64,000 nt of DNA from Theobroma cacao (Eukaryota > Streptophyta > Magnoliopsida > Malvales > Malvaceae), in NCBI RefSeq assembly GCF_000208745.1, contig NC_030851.1, positions 17,724,546-17,788,545 of the forward strand, in the 5' to 3' direction. Below, piece after piece: positions 48,280-59,702 of this stretch. The notes under the pieces are model-generated. The model worked only from the letters and a program-made list of their open reading frames with translations. It was not told where the DNA came from and ran no database searches. Each line of letters begins with the position of its first letter. Within the stretch, counting starts at the first letter, position 1. Both the position numbers and the translations under genes were made by a program.

Positions 48280-48770
48280 TTGAAGTTTTCTAATTTTGTA
48301 AATAGTGATTAAGTTGGTGTTTATAAGGATATGAAATCAAGATTACTTCAAGATACTTGTTTGCCATTTTTCTGTTGTGTTTGCTTGGAATTAAAAAAAT
48401 GATAGACACCATTGCTCAATCCACAACTTAGAGAAAATACATCGTAGTAGCAACTGCTATTAACCAAGCCATTTGGTTAAGGAAATTCATGAGATACTTG
48501 AATATGGTCCTATGAGAACCAACTAAGATAATGGTAGATAACAGATTCACTGTGACAATTGCAAGGAATCTAGCTTTCAATAACATAACAAAGCATTTCA
48601 AGATCAAATATCACTTTTGTTAGTGAAAATGCAACAAGAAAAGGAAATGATCTTGGTTCATTGTAGTTCAGAGAACTACCTTGTTGACATTATCACCAAG
48701 CAATTGTCAAGGACCAGCAAATTGGAGTTTACAACAACATAACCAAGGAGAATTTTTGAAGTATGGTTGA
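48280..48770 (+). pseudogene. Ty1/copia RNase H fragment, plus strand, decayed
   Basis: The plus-strand reading YIVVATAINQAIWLRKFMRY, IMVDNRFTVTIARNLAF, and TKHFKIKYHF followed by stops matches the C-terminal half of copia RNase H. The Glu of the usual AEAEY motif is not preserved, because the reading is REKYIV. Weaker upstream matches begin near 48280. It is a 3'-terminal pol scrap with no LTR recognised. Confidence 0.7.
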
Positions 48771-48819
48771 CTCCGTTGCCATATCAAATAAGTTTGTGCT
48801 AAGATGGATTTGTTTTTTC

Positions 48820-51771
48820 TTGGTACGTTAGATTACCAACCTAATTTGACGAACAAAGTGATAATCAAGTGTTAAATGTTTCATTCGTGAATGAAATACT
48901 AGATTGGCACTCAAATACATTGCTCTAACATTGTCACAATGCAGAACTGGAGTTTGAAAGGATGAGAAATGCAACTTAGCAAGAGGAGTTTTGATCTGTA
49001 GAAGTTTTATTGTAGTATTGGCAATTGCTCTGTATTCAACTTCGATTAATGATCTTGTAACTGATCATTGTTTGGAAGATTTCCAAGAGACACGATTGCT
49101 GCCAAGATAAATGACATACGCAGTGGTTGATGACCAATCATCTAAGTTGCCTACCTAATTTGAATAATTGAAAGCTGAAATTTACAATGAAAAGTGTTTC
49201 CTCAAGAATAACCCATGGTAAATAGTGACCTTTAGGTACCATAAAACTTGCTTGAGACTGGAACAATGAATTTGACTTGTTGAGTGCATAAATTGGGACA
49301 ATTTATTGATAACATGAGCAACATCAGTTCTTGTAATAAAAAGATATTGTAAGGACCCAATTAACTTCCTATAAGTGGTAGCATTAACTGCATTGGAGCC
49401 ATTTTTTAATTACAACTTAACATTAGTTGCCATAGGTGTTGTGACTTCCTTGGCGGTAGCCATAACAAATGAATTAAGAATGCATTGTATATATTTATGC
49501 TAAGACAAGAACATGCCATGAGATGAAGAAATCACTTTAACACCCAATAAGAAATTGAGTTTGCCAAGATCTTCAAAAAAGAATCTGTTGGCAAGTTTAG
49601 TGACAAAAGCAATCATAGCAACAAAATTAGTCCCTAAACCCTAAACCAAGAAATAAATCAAAATAGAATCCTTGGCATAAATGAATAATGAGGCATCTGG
49701 AGTATAATGAAACCAGAGCTAAGTAGAAATGAACTTAGTTTGTTATACTAGGTTTGAATAACTTGTTTAAGGCCACAAGTAGCCTTGTTCAACTTACAAA
49801 CATGAAAAGGATTATCGTTGTCAATAAAGTTAGCAGGTTATGCCATGTAAACCTCATTAGTCTATACGTCTTAAAGATAGCCATTGTTAACATCCAGATG
49901 TTGAATAGGCCAACCATGAGCTAACACAATGCATAGCATTACTCTAATGATAGCTAGTTTTATAACAGCACTAAAATTGTCTTTATAATCAATTCGTGTT
50001 CATTGATGGAATCCTTTGGCAACTAACCTGCATTTATATCTTTCAATGATGTCGTCTGATTTTCTTTTAATATGAAAATTCATTTGCAGCCAACTATATT
50101 GCTTGAAGTTAGAGGGAAAAGCTCCCATGTATGGTTTCTTACCAAAGCACTGAACTCTTCTGTCATATCATTCCTCCAATTGGGATCAGTTATAGCTTGA
50201 CTAACATAAATAGGTTCATGTGGAAGAGGTAAGGGTGTTTAGTGGTGAGAAAAGTTTTCTTAGGCTTAAAAATATTGATCTAGGATCAAATGGTCATTGG
50301 ATGTGTTCTTTCCACAGTTTGAGGTGGTTGCGCATTAAAAGGGTGAACCATGTCTTGAGTAAAATTCATTCTAAGATCATTTCTTGAAGAAGAATTTAAG
50401 ACAGTAGAGGTTGGATCAGTAGTCTGAGAATCAGATTGTTGAGTTGAAGAAGCACCTATCACATTTTCCAAGTTTGCAAGTATTGAGTCATGAAATTCAA
50501 GTGGTTGAAATATACTAAAAGAAGAAGGTGAAGTATATTTTTTTAAAGAAGGACCTAAAATATTATTTTGATGGATTAAAGAAAAAAGAAAATTTGATTC
50601 TTGAAATTGAACATGCCAAGAAATAAAAATTTTTTTAGTTCCTAGATCATAGCACTTGTAGGCATTTTGTGTGGTGGAGTAACCCAAAAAAAAAAACACA
50701 TCGTTTGGATTTTGGTAAGAGTTTGTGGTTATTGTATGGTTTAATCCAAGGGTAACAAATGCAATCGAAAACTCTAAGCTTGGTATAATTTGGTAAAGCA
50801 TCATACAAACTTTTAAAAGGAGATTTGTTTTGTAGAATTGGTGTGAAAAATCTTTGTATTAAATATACAGTAGTTTGAAAAGTATGAGTCCAAAAAGACA
50901 ATGGCATTGAAGCTTCAGGTAATAATGTCAAGCCAGTTTTAGCAATATGCCTATGTCTTCTCTTTGCAGTTCCATTATGCTCTAGTGTGTGAGGTGGAGT
51001 GGTAAAATAAGACATGCCATGAGCTCCAAGGTAAAAGGTTAATTTTTTATATTCTCCACCATTATTAGAATATGTGGTGATGATTGAAGTGCCAAAAAGT
51101 TTTTCTAAAAGTGCTTTAAATGAAGAAAACAAGACATAAACATCTGATTTTTGTTTGAGAGGGAAAAACCAAATATATTTAGTGTAGTGATCAACACAGA
51201 TAACATAGTAGCGAGAACCATCCATGGATGTAATAAGAGATGGTTCCCAAACATCAGTATAAATGAGCTCTAAAGGTTTAGAACTAGAAAGACTAGAATT
51301 ATAAAATGGTAATTTGTGACTTTTATTACATGAACTGAGTCAAAATTTGATAATTTATTTCAAGCATCAAAAGATAAACCAAATGATTTTAGCATAAAGT
51401 GAAGAATTTGAAAGGATAGGTGGCCAAGTCAATTATGGTAGACAACGAGTGAGATTTTAGAAATGATCAAGGTTGTTTCATTGTTGTGAAAAGGTGGCAA
51501 GTGTCTTAGATGCTCATACAAATCATCTTGACTTAAGCCTTTCATTAAATGTGCCCTTATGCTTAAATCCTTCACCAAAAAATGAAAAGGAAAAAATTCA
51601 ATTGAAACATAATTAGATTTGCAAAATTGAGAGACTAAAATGAGGTTTCCTTTCATGCTTGGCACATGCAAAACATTAGATAATTGAAGAGGTTTACTTG
51701 TATTTGGAATAACATTGAACCTATGTGTTTAATATTCAAACATGTACCATCGCCAACTGTGACTTCATCTG
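48820..51771 (-). pseudogene. Ty1/copia pol (Ale/Retrofit-like), decayed, minus strand
   Basis: In minus order: the protease end DEVTVGDGTCLNIKHIGS (51720-51771), then the pre-integrase region (51429-51671). Integrase core follows at 50647-51225 (MDGSRYYVICVDHYTKYIWF). RT at about 49180-50285 is heavily interrupted (TDPNWRNDM, TWELFPL). RNase H is at about 48820-49180 (CHLSWQQS-type frameshifted readings, and ISFTNET). The second integrase catalytic residue is Asn (YSNNGGEY) and the third is Lys (NGTAKRRHRH), so two of the DDE triad are lost. The coding continues upstream at 62348, beyond the inserted chromovirus. Confidence 0.8.
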
Positions 51772-54553
51772 TGTCACGACCCAAATACCGAGCCATGATC
51801 GGTGCATGGGCCTAGTGGACGTACGCCACTAAGCCCAAGCAAGCCTCTTTACGTAATCCCATTCACCATCCCTTCAATTTTTCATCACCATTACTAGACC
51901 AACATTTGTAATTTGCAACTAGACATATTTTCATAATACAACATCGATACCAAAAATTTACATTTGCATGATCTCAAAATAAGGTTATTCATAGCCATCT
52001 CATAATGGCACCATCATTCCAAACTATACATGCATTGTTGGCAAGTGATTCCTAGCAATTTACATTTAACGTACATGTACTTATATAAAAGACTTTTGAC
52101 GACCAACGGAGTGACTTTGGTGAGGGTACTGCTATCAAATGCCATGATACCTACCAAGAGTGAATGCAAGTGGATGCCTTAGTCTCGATCCCAACTATCT
52201 ACGGATCTGAAAACATGCAATTTAAAAGTGTAAGTATAAACTCAGTGAGTGAACATAAGAAGGGAACAAGCAATGATAATGAATGTTTTAGAAAACATGA
52301 TGCACTTATGATAAAACCATGCAATTTAATCAAATTTTTGGTTAAAACCCCTCATTCAAATTTTGAATGTTTAATCCCTTAATGTTGCAAGATCCATGAT
52401 AAACCATGAAGTTGAATAGAATGAGAATTTCAGCAATGACCAAGCAAGACAAGCAAATAAAGGGTTTTCTCACTGTAGCGAAGAAGTAGTGTTGGTTTGC
52501 ATATGCTTTGGTTTCTCAAGCATAAATCCCACTACAGAAGTCCAATTGACATGATTTTTAGGTCACTTGCAATCTAAGAGACTGGGCTACAACTTTAATG
52601 TTTATCNAAGGGTTTTCTCACTGTAGCGAAGAAGTAGTGTTGGTTTGCATATGCTTTGGTTTCTCAAGCATAAATCCCACTACAGAAGTCCAATTGACAT
52701 GATTTTTAGGTCATTAGAAATATAAGAGACTGAGCTACAACTTTGATGTTTATCACTTTGCCCATTTCTAACTCTAAGGTGGTGAAAATTGTTGTCAAAT
52801 TAAAAGCATTGCACTAGAATTTTGGAACTACCTGAGAGTTTCCTGCTGCAGCGAGAAGCTTCAGCAAATTTCTCGCTACAGCGAGAATCAGGCTAGTGCA
52901 ACCCCCCTCTAACCAGAGAGTTTCTCGCTACAGCGAGAAACAGAGCAACTTAGTTAAAAAGGGACTTGTTACATCAAAAGCCATTTTCATGCTGAAATGA
53001 AAAGCAATTTAGGAGCAATTAACAATGCCAACATACAACATAATAACAATTATTTTCATAAACTTTCTATGACCAATATATTTGTATATATATACATCAT
53101 CATGCATACCATTCCGCCACACTCAGCTCATGTGCACTCCCTACACGCACAAGGCAATATCATCATCATGTGCACTCCCTACTCGCACATTTCAATATCA
53201 TCACACGCACTCCCACCCTCATCATTATCGACATGTGCTCTCCCACACCACACATGCACTGTCATACTTATTACACGATATTATCTATCAAGGCACAACA
53301 CATATGTATGTATACCAATGAAATAAAGAAGGACTTTGACTCATCACAGTCACATTTCACAATGCAAAACATTTCATTAAAAGCTTGTTCCCGTATACAT
53401 TTTAAAGAAAAAGACAATTAAAACATTTCAAGTAATTCACTCAAACATTTACACATTTACCCCAAATCATTTTAATGCAAGTTCACTCACCAGTATTTGT
53501 TAAATCTTTACCCAACTCCAACTTCCTCTAATGGTCCAAATGGGGCGGTGGGGCTTCGTTGGAACTTATCATCACATTAGCATCACAATTAACTTAATTC
53601 ACATAACCATAATTCTAAAAGCTATCTTCTAAGTCATGTTCTACTAAGTATCCCTAACTAGTTTCCAATTGCCATTAAACTGCTATTTACTTTCACTATT
53701 CTAATCACACTAAAGATGAATAAATATCCTTAACTACAAAACATTCACAAATCTCTCCACTAGCCATTTTCAACAACTTAAAAAAAATCAACTCTAATTC
53801 ACTACTCACCTAGGTAGCTTTGTAATTGAGTTTCTTTCCAAAAAATTTCAAGCTATTATAAAAGCTCCCTCTTTCTCTCTTTAAAACACCTAGCTAGTGA
53901 GAGGAAGTATGGAAGTAAGACTTTTCAAGGGTTTTAAAGTGAGAGAGTGAAAAAGCACAAAAGGTTCTATGAAAAGGTGCACAAAAGCATGAAAATTGGA
54001 GCTAACTTGAGAGAAGTTATGGAGGTTTCAAAACAAGCTTCCATGGAGGATGAAAAAAATGTGAGATGGGAGGAAGAAGAAGAAGAAGCAGCTGGAAAAA
54101 TGAGAAGAAGCTGCAGGAAAATGATATTTATAGCTAAAGCTTATCCAACTCCACTTAAATTACAAAAATACCCTTAACAAGTTGGCTTTATCTTCCTCCA
54201 ATCTTTTGTGCAATTTTTTTACTTTTTTGACACTGAGACAAATTCCATAATAGTCTAGAAATACTCGAGTTCACGAAAACTTAAAACTTTTGACTCGAGA
54301 TGAAAAATGACCATTTTACCCCTACCTTGAAAATCATCATTATTTCTATTTTCTTTGTCATTTTATCCTTATTTTCATCATTCATTTATGCCTTGGGTCT
54401 ACTTAGGCCTTAATATTGTTTGAAAGCATACTTAGGCCTTAATATTGTTTGAAAGCATACTTCTGGGGCTCACTAAAGAAATGATAAAATTGCCCTAGTC
54501 TATGATATCGCGTCTACTTCTAACTACGAGTCTATAAAGATCAAGGTCTCACA
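51772..54553 (-). repeat. 3' LTR of the chromovirus (2782 bp, including a suspicious 147-bp duplication)
   Basis: It starts tgtcacgacccaaat and ends aaggtctcaca, matching 59703-62347. It contains inverted-repeat words TTCTCGCTACAGCGAGAA at 52870-52887 and 52922-52939, with a decayed one near 52849. It also contains an array of catcatcatgtgcactccct-like units at about 53095-53270. The single undefined base (N) is at 52607. Confidence 0.92.
52460..52754. other. 147-bp near-exact duplication around a single N (52607), probable assembly artefact
   Basis: The sequence from aagggttttctcactgt at 52460 to tgtttatc at 52606 is followed by N, then repeats from 52608 with a few differences only near its end. 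The sister LTR (from about 60392) has this segment once. A lone N between two copies is typical of a scaffold join that failed to collapse overlapping ends. Confidence 0.8.
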
Positions 54554-54565
54554 TTCTCCCCCACT
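54554..54565 (-). other. Polypurine tract of the chromovirus
   Basis: The minus strand reads AGTGGGGGAGAA directly before the 3' LTR start TGTGAGACC. Confidence 0.85.
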
Positions 54566-54599
54566 AAAAGAAATTCAGTCCCCGAATTTGAATTCAACT

Positions 54600-55936
54600 A
54601 TAAGGTAGCGTACCTTTAAGCGTTAAAGAGGTGTGGATATTTTGTCCGCATCTCCTCCTTAGCTTCCCACATTACCTTTTCACTGGTGTGGTTTCGCCAT
54701 AACACTTTCACTAAGGCTACATCCTTTTAACGAAACTTTTTGACTTGCCTATCAAGGATAGCTATCAATTGCTCTTCATAGGTCAAATCATCTTTCAATT
54801 GGATGGTTTCATACTGCATTACATGAGGTGGGTTCGGGTTATACTTCATAAGCATTGACACATGAAATACGAGATGGATATTCGAAAGGTTCGGTGGTAG
54901 CGCCAGACAATATGCCACTACTCCAATCCTTTCTAAAATCTCGAAAGGCCCTATATACCGAGGGCTTCATTTTCCCTTCTTGCCAAAACTCATTACCCTT
55001 TTTGTTGGTGAAACCTTAAAAAATACATGATGCACCACTTGAAATTCCAAGTCTCTCCGTCTGTTATCAGCATATAACTTTTGTCTACTTTGTGCTGAGA
55101 ACATTCTTTGACGAATCATGCATATTTTCTCGGTGGCATCCTGTACCAATTCTGGCCCCAAGAGTTTCCTTTCTCCCACCTCTAGCCATCCAATGGGTGA
55201 GCTACACTCATCCATAGAATGCTTCAAATGGGCCCATCTGGATGCTAACTTGGAAACTATTGTTGTAAGCAAACTCCACTAAAGATAGAAATCGATCCCA
55301 TTTGACCCCAAGGTCTATTACACATGCCCTCAACATATCTTCCAATGTTTATATTGTTCGTTCAGATTGTCCATTAGTTTAAGGGTGGAAAGCTGTGCTG
55401 AAATCCAACTTAGTGCCCAACGCTTCTTGTAACTTTTCCCAAAACCTACTGGTGAACTGTTTTCCTCTGTCAAATACTATAGAAATGGGGATACCATGCA
55501 ATCGTACTATCTAGTCCACATAAACTTGAGCGTATTGGGTAGCCTCGCAAGTAGTTTTAATCGGAAGAAAATGAGCTGACTTCGTCAATCGATCTACTAT
55601 AACCCAAATCGAGTAGTAGCCCTCAATAGTTCGAGGCAAGCCTATTACAAGGTCCATTGCAATACGCTCCCACTTTCATTCGAGCACTGGTAATGGCTGT
55701 AGTAGCCTTGTGAGCCTTTGGTGCTCTACCTTAACTTGCTGACAAACTAGGCACTTAGAAACAAACTCAGCTACATTTTTCTTGAGTTTTTCCCACCAGT
55801 ACACCTCCCTCAAGTCTTGATACATCTTTGTAGCTCCCAGATGTATCATGTAGGTTGCCATATATGCCTCCTCCAATATTACTCTCCTCAATCCATCACT
55901 ATTCGGCACATAAAGTCTGGTTCCATTCCTCATCAC
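54600..55936 (-). pseudogene. Chromovirus integrase and chromodomain
   Basis: The minus-strand zinc domain (55676-55936) has the H2C2 pattern ending SKCLVCQQVKVEHQ. The catalytic core (55280-55680) is readable ([27 protein letters not shown]) but has stops. Then come SPIGWLEVGERKLLGPELVQ and LALPPNLSNIHLVFHVSMLM (54727-55272). The chromodomain follows a stop: DVALVKVLWRNHTSEKVMWE and KYPHLFNA (about 54640-54730). The presence of a chromodomain after integrase assigns the element to the chromoviruses. Confidence 0.9.
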
Positions 55937-56183
55937 TCCATCGTGCCTTTAGTAAACATTTTTCCTTTCCTTCCTTGAGGGTCCTTTAAGGCCTTAGCTA
56001 CGAACTCATCTTTACTTTATGCTTCTTTAATCTAATCCATTAAGATAGGCCTCACTCTAAAATGTGCTAGCAATGCATTTGCCTCCAAAACTTCCAAATC
56101 ACACCCATGTCTCCCAAGCTATGCATCCCCCTAATCAAGTATCTCCTGTCTGTAGACATAAATGCCAAACTCCCCATCGATTT

Positions 56184-57400
56184 TCAACTCAAGGCATCCA
56201 CTACCACATATACCTTATCGGGATGGTAAAGAATAGTATAATCATAATCTTTTAGCAACTCCATCCACCTAAGTTGCCGCAAGTTAAGATCCCTCTGTTG
56301 AAATATATACTTTAAGCTTTTATGGTTCGTATATATCTCGCAAGTCTCACCATACAAGTAATGTCTCCAAAGCTTTAAGGCAAACACAATTGCTGCCATC
56401 TCCAAATCATGTACGGGGTAATTTTGCTCAGCCTTTTAAGTTGCCTTGATGCATATGCAATCACCTCCCCATGCTACATTAATACACACCCTAAACCAAC
56501 CCATGATGCATCATAAAATACCATATAACCCTTTGTGCCTTGCGGTATGCTTAATACTGGACCTATGGTGAGACATGCCTTAAGCTTTTCAAAGCTATCC
56601 TTACAAGCATCTGACCACTCAAATTTTGTATCTTTATGTGTCAGCTTAGTTAGAGGGACAACTGTTTTGGAGAAGTCCTTCACAAAACGACGATAATAGC
56701 CAGCCAAACCCAAAAAGCTTCTAATCTCCATAACTAATGTTGGCCTTGGCCACTTTTCCACTACCTCAACTTTCTTTGGATTGACTTGTACCCTATCTTT
56801 GGATACCACATGTCCTAAGAATGCAACACTTTCAAGCCAGAACTCACACTTGGAAAACTTGGCATACAATCGATGTTCTCTCAAAGTTTGGAGCATTATC
56901 TTAAGATGCTGCTCGTGCTTCTTTCTACTCCTCTAGTAGATCAAGATGTCATTAATAAACACCACCACGAACTTGTCCAAATAGGGCTTGAACACTCAGT
57001 TCATCAAATCTATAAAGGCTGCAAGGGCATTCATAAGCCCAAATGACATCACCAAGAACTCATAGTGCCCATATCTTGTTTAAAATGCGGTCTTTGGTAT
57101 ATCTTCATTTCGAATCCTTAACTGATGGTACCTAGATCATAGATCTATCTTATAGAAACATTGTGCTCCTTGTAGTTGATCAAATAAATCATCTATTCTT
57201 GGAAGGGGGTACTTATTCTTCACCGTTACCTTATTAAGTTGTCGGTAGTCAATGTACAATTTAAGCGACCCATCTTTCTTCCTTACAAATAGCACCGATG
57301 CTCCCCATGGTGAGATGGTAGGACCGATGAAGCCTTTATCCAGTAAATCTTCTAACTGATCCTTAAGCTCTTTAAGCTCCGAAAGTGCCATTCAATAAGG
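56184..57400 (-). pseudogene. Chromovirus reverse transcriptase and RNase H
   Basis: RT starts in 57137-57391 ([40 protein letters not shown]). The polymerase box near 56960 reads FINDILIY followed by a stop, where FIDD/YIDD is expected: one catalytic Asp has become Asn. The thumb continues at 56474-56896 ([36 protein letters not shown]). RNase H follows ([33 protein letters not shown]). Stops separate all parts. Confidence 0.9.
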
Positions 57401-57544
57401 GGGTATGGATATAGGTCTAGTGTCGGGAATCAAATCTATGCAAAATTCAATCTCTTGCTTGGAAGACAAACCTGGTAGTTCCTTAGGAAATACATCCATG
57501 AACTTATTCACTATCGATACTTGGCTTATGTCTCCAACCTTCGC

Positions 57545-58012
57545 TTAGGTATCCCTCACAATAGCCAAGTAACCTTGACAACCCTTTTTTAATAGCCTTC
57601 TAGTAGACATAATAGATATCAAATTGGTTGGAGCATTGCTCCTATCCCCCTGAATACTAAATGATGGTTTATCGAAAAAATCAAATCTAACTAATTTATG
57701 ATAACAATCCATGCTGGCATGGCAGGGCGATAACCAATCCATTCCCAAGATCACGTCAAAATCTAAGGTGTCTAATACAACTAGATTTACGAAGGTTTCT
57801 TTGTCCTTGACCCAAACTACACAGGACTTATATTCCCATTCTGCCACAAATGCCTCCTTTAAAGGCGTAGACACCACTAATTGTTCTTTTCTTATAGCAT
57901 GATCTTTACCCAAACGAGATGCAAAACATGGAAAAATAAAAGATTGGGTAGCACCAAGATCAAACAATACTCGAACATTCATATTACAAACTGAGAGAAT
58001 ACTTGATACCAC
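57545..58012 (-). pseudogene. Chromovirus aspartic protease
   Basis: Minus-strand retropepsin-like region open for 155 codons. The active site reads VLFDLGATQSF where the family has DSGAT/DTGAT: the Asp stays and Ser/Thr is replaced by Leu. The second half, LDFDVILGMDWLSPCHA, is the conserved ILGMDWL box. The stretch is bounded by stops at both ends, and the flanking gag and RT frames are broken. Confidence 0.88.
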
Positions 58013-58079
58013 TACGTTGGATGTTTTGGTTTCCTATGGTGTTAAAGCAAATGCACTGACATGACCCCTACCAGCGAAA

Positions 58080-59270
58080 TTCTATCATTCAGACCCAGAC
58101 GGCCTACCCTGAAAGGAAGTAACAGCACCTCTACCTCTCGATCCGCTAGCTTCCCGATCAGATGAGGTGGCTACTGAAGGAGCAGACGAAGCTGGCTGGG
58201 TGGAGCAACGAGCAAAACCTTACGATTGATGAGCCATCGGGCAATTCCTCTTAATATCTCCAAGTTGGCCGCATAAGAAACAAACTCTTCTAGTAAGAAA
58301 ACATCGTCCTTTATACTGTACTCCACAAATATTGCAACAATCTATAGCTTGACTACCCTGCCTTGAATCTTGCTGCCTTCCCCCACCAAAAGTTTTCTAC
58401 CTTGATCCAACGTTGTCACTAGTCAAGTCACTCCCCTGTTTGGGTAATCGTGAGTCCCTTTGTGGGCCCTGACAGCTAGAAGATGAAGCACCACTATTGA
58501 AGTCTCTGTGACCTTGATAGCCCTTTGTCTTGGCCCTATTTGCTCTATCCCTCGCAGCCCTATTCTCATTGGTCCTCATCTCAATCTGCTGAGCGCAATC
58601 CATTGCTGCAGAGTAGGTATTGAAATCTCAGGATACTAAAGCCTTAAACAATGGCTCCACTAGCCCATCCACAAGCCTTTAAATCTTCATCTCCTCAGTA
58701 GAAACTAGATAGGGTGAATACCGAGCTAGCTGTGTGAATTTGATATCGTATTCTGACACCATCATACTTTAGGTCTGTACTAATGCCTCAAACTCCTTAG
58801 CTCATGCATTACGTACACTGAATGGTAAGAATCGATCTAAAAAGGTTGTACTGAACTCTTTCCTAGTCAACGGCGTATCATCTATCGGCCTACCTCTACG
58901 CAATGAGCCATACCACTCTTGCGCCACATCCTCTAAGTGGAAGGAGGCTAGCTCGACTAATCTATTATTAGACCATTCCAAGGCCTCATAAATTTTCTCC
59001 ATCTTATCTAAAAAAATTTGGGGTTTATCCGATGCATCAGACCATGAAAATGACTGAGGCTTAAGCTTCAGGAAATTAGAAAGAGAAATCTCTAAATGAC
59101 CCCTCTCAACCTCAAGATGTTGGCGATCGACCTGCCCTTGGGAACTAGGGGATTCTTGTACTACAGGTCTCCCTTCCACTATCCTCTATATATCATCCAT
59201 ATGGGTTACCATCATCTCTACAACCTGATTAACTCCTTGTAGGCCTGTTGCCAAGTCCTCGATGGTGATG
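58080..59270 (-). pseudogene. Chromovirus gag
   Basis: The capsid domain of the retrotransposon gag type (58802-59179) includes [26 protein letters not shown] and [14 protein letters not shown] linker and an Arg/Asn-rich stretch follow (58397-58603, [19 protein letters not shown]). The zinc knuckle near 58240-58290 reads CFLCGQLGDIKRNCP: the His of CCHC is Asp. Several stops lie between the parts. Confidence 0.88.
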
Positions 59271-59680
59271 CCCTCAATTGGTTGTCATCCACATCGCCCG
59301 AAAACTGTTTCTCCTTTCATCTACTCACAAGCATATTCGCCCTCACCGGCCTAGTGGCCCCACCACTTCTACCTCACCCCTTAAGGGTGGATGCCCGTGG
59401 CCTAGCTGTCATCTCATTAGGAGCATCTTGCTCCCCCATCCGTCTAAAGGTGGCTCGTTTCTTAAGCGACATTCTTACCTAGACAAGAGAAAACACTTGT
59501 TATTAAACACATTTTGCAATTATGATCGTATCTAAGGAAAAAGGTGGTTCCTAAAATAGGGAATCTATGTAGTCCCTTGGTTGTAAAATGTGCCACGATT
59601 CACACTTCATAACTGAAGTTTCCATATAAAGGCCTAACATTCCGTTAAACCAATAAAAGGAAGTCCTAAGACCTAAACAA

Positions 59681-59698
59681 CCTAGGGCTCTGATACCA
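59681..59698 (-). other. Primer binding site, tRNA-iMet type
   Basis: The minus strand reads TGGTATCAGAGCCCTAGG four bases inside the 5' LTR, complementary to the 3' end of initiator tRNA-Met. Confidence 0.9.
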
Positions 59699-59702
59699 AG
59701 TT

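Noticed and set aside
53095..53270. A possible CRISPR-like array from regularly spaced catcatgtgcactc repeats in the chromovirus LTR
   Set aside because: This is a plant nuclear LTR, the spacing is irregular, the spacers are not unique, and no cas genes are present. It is a short tandem repeat.
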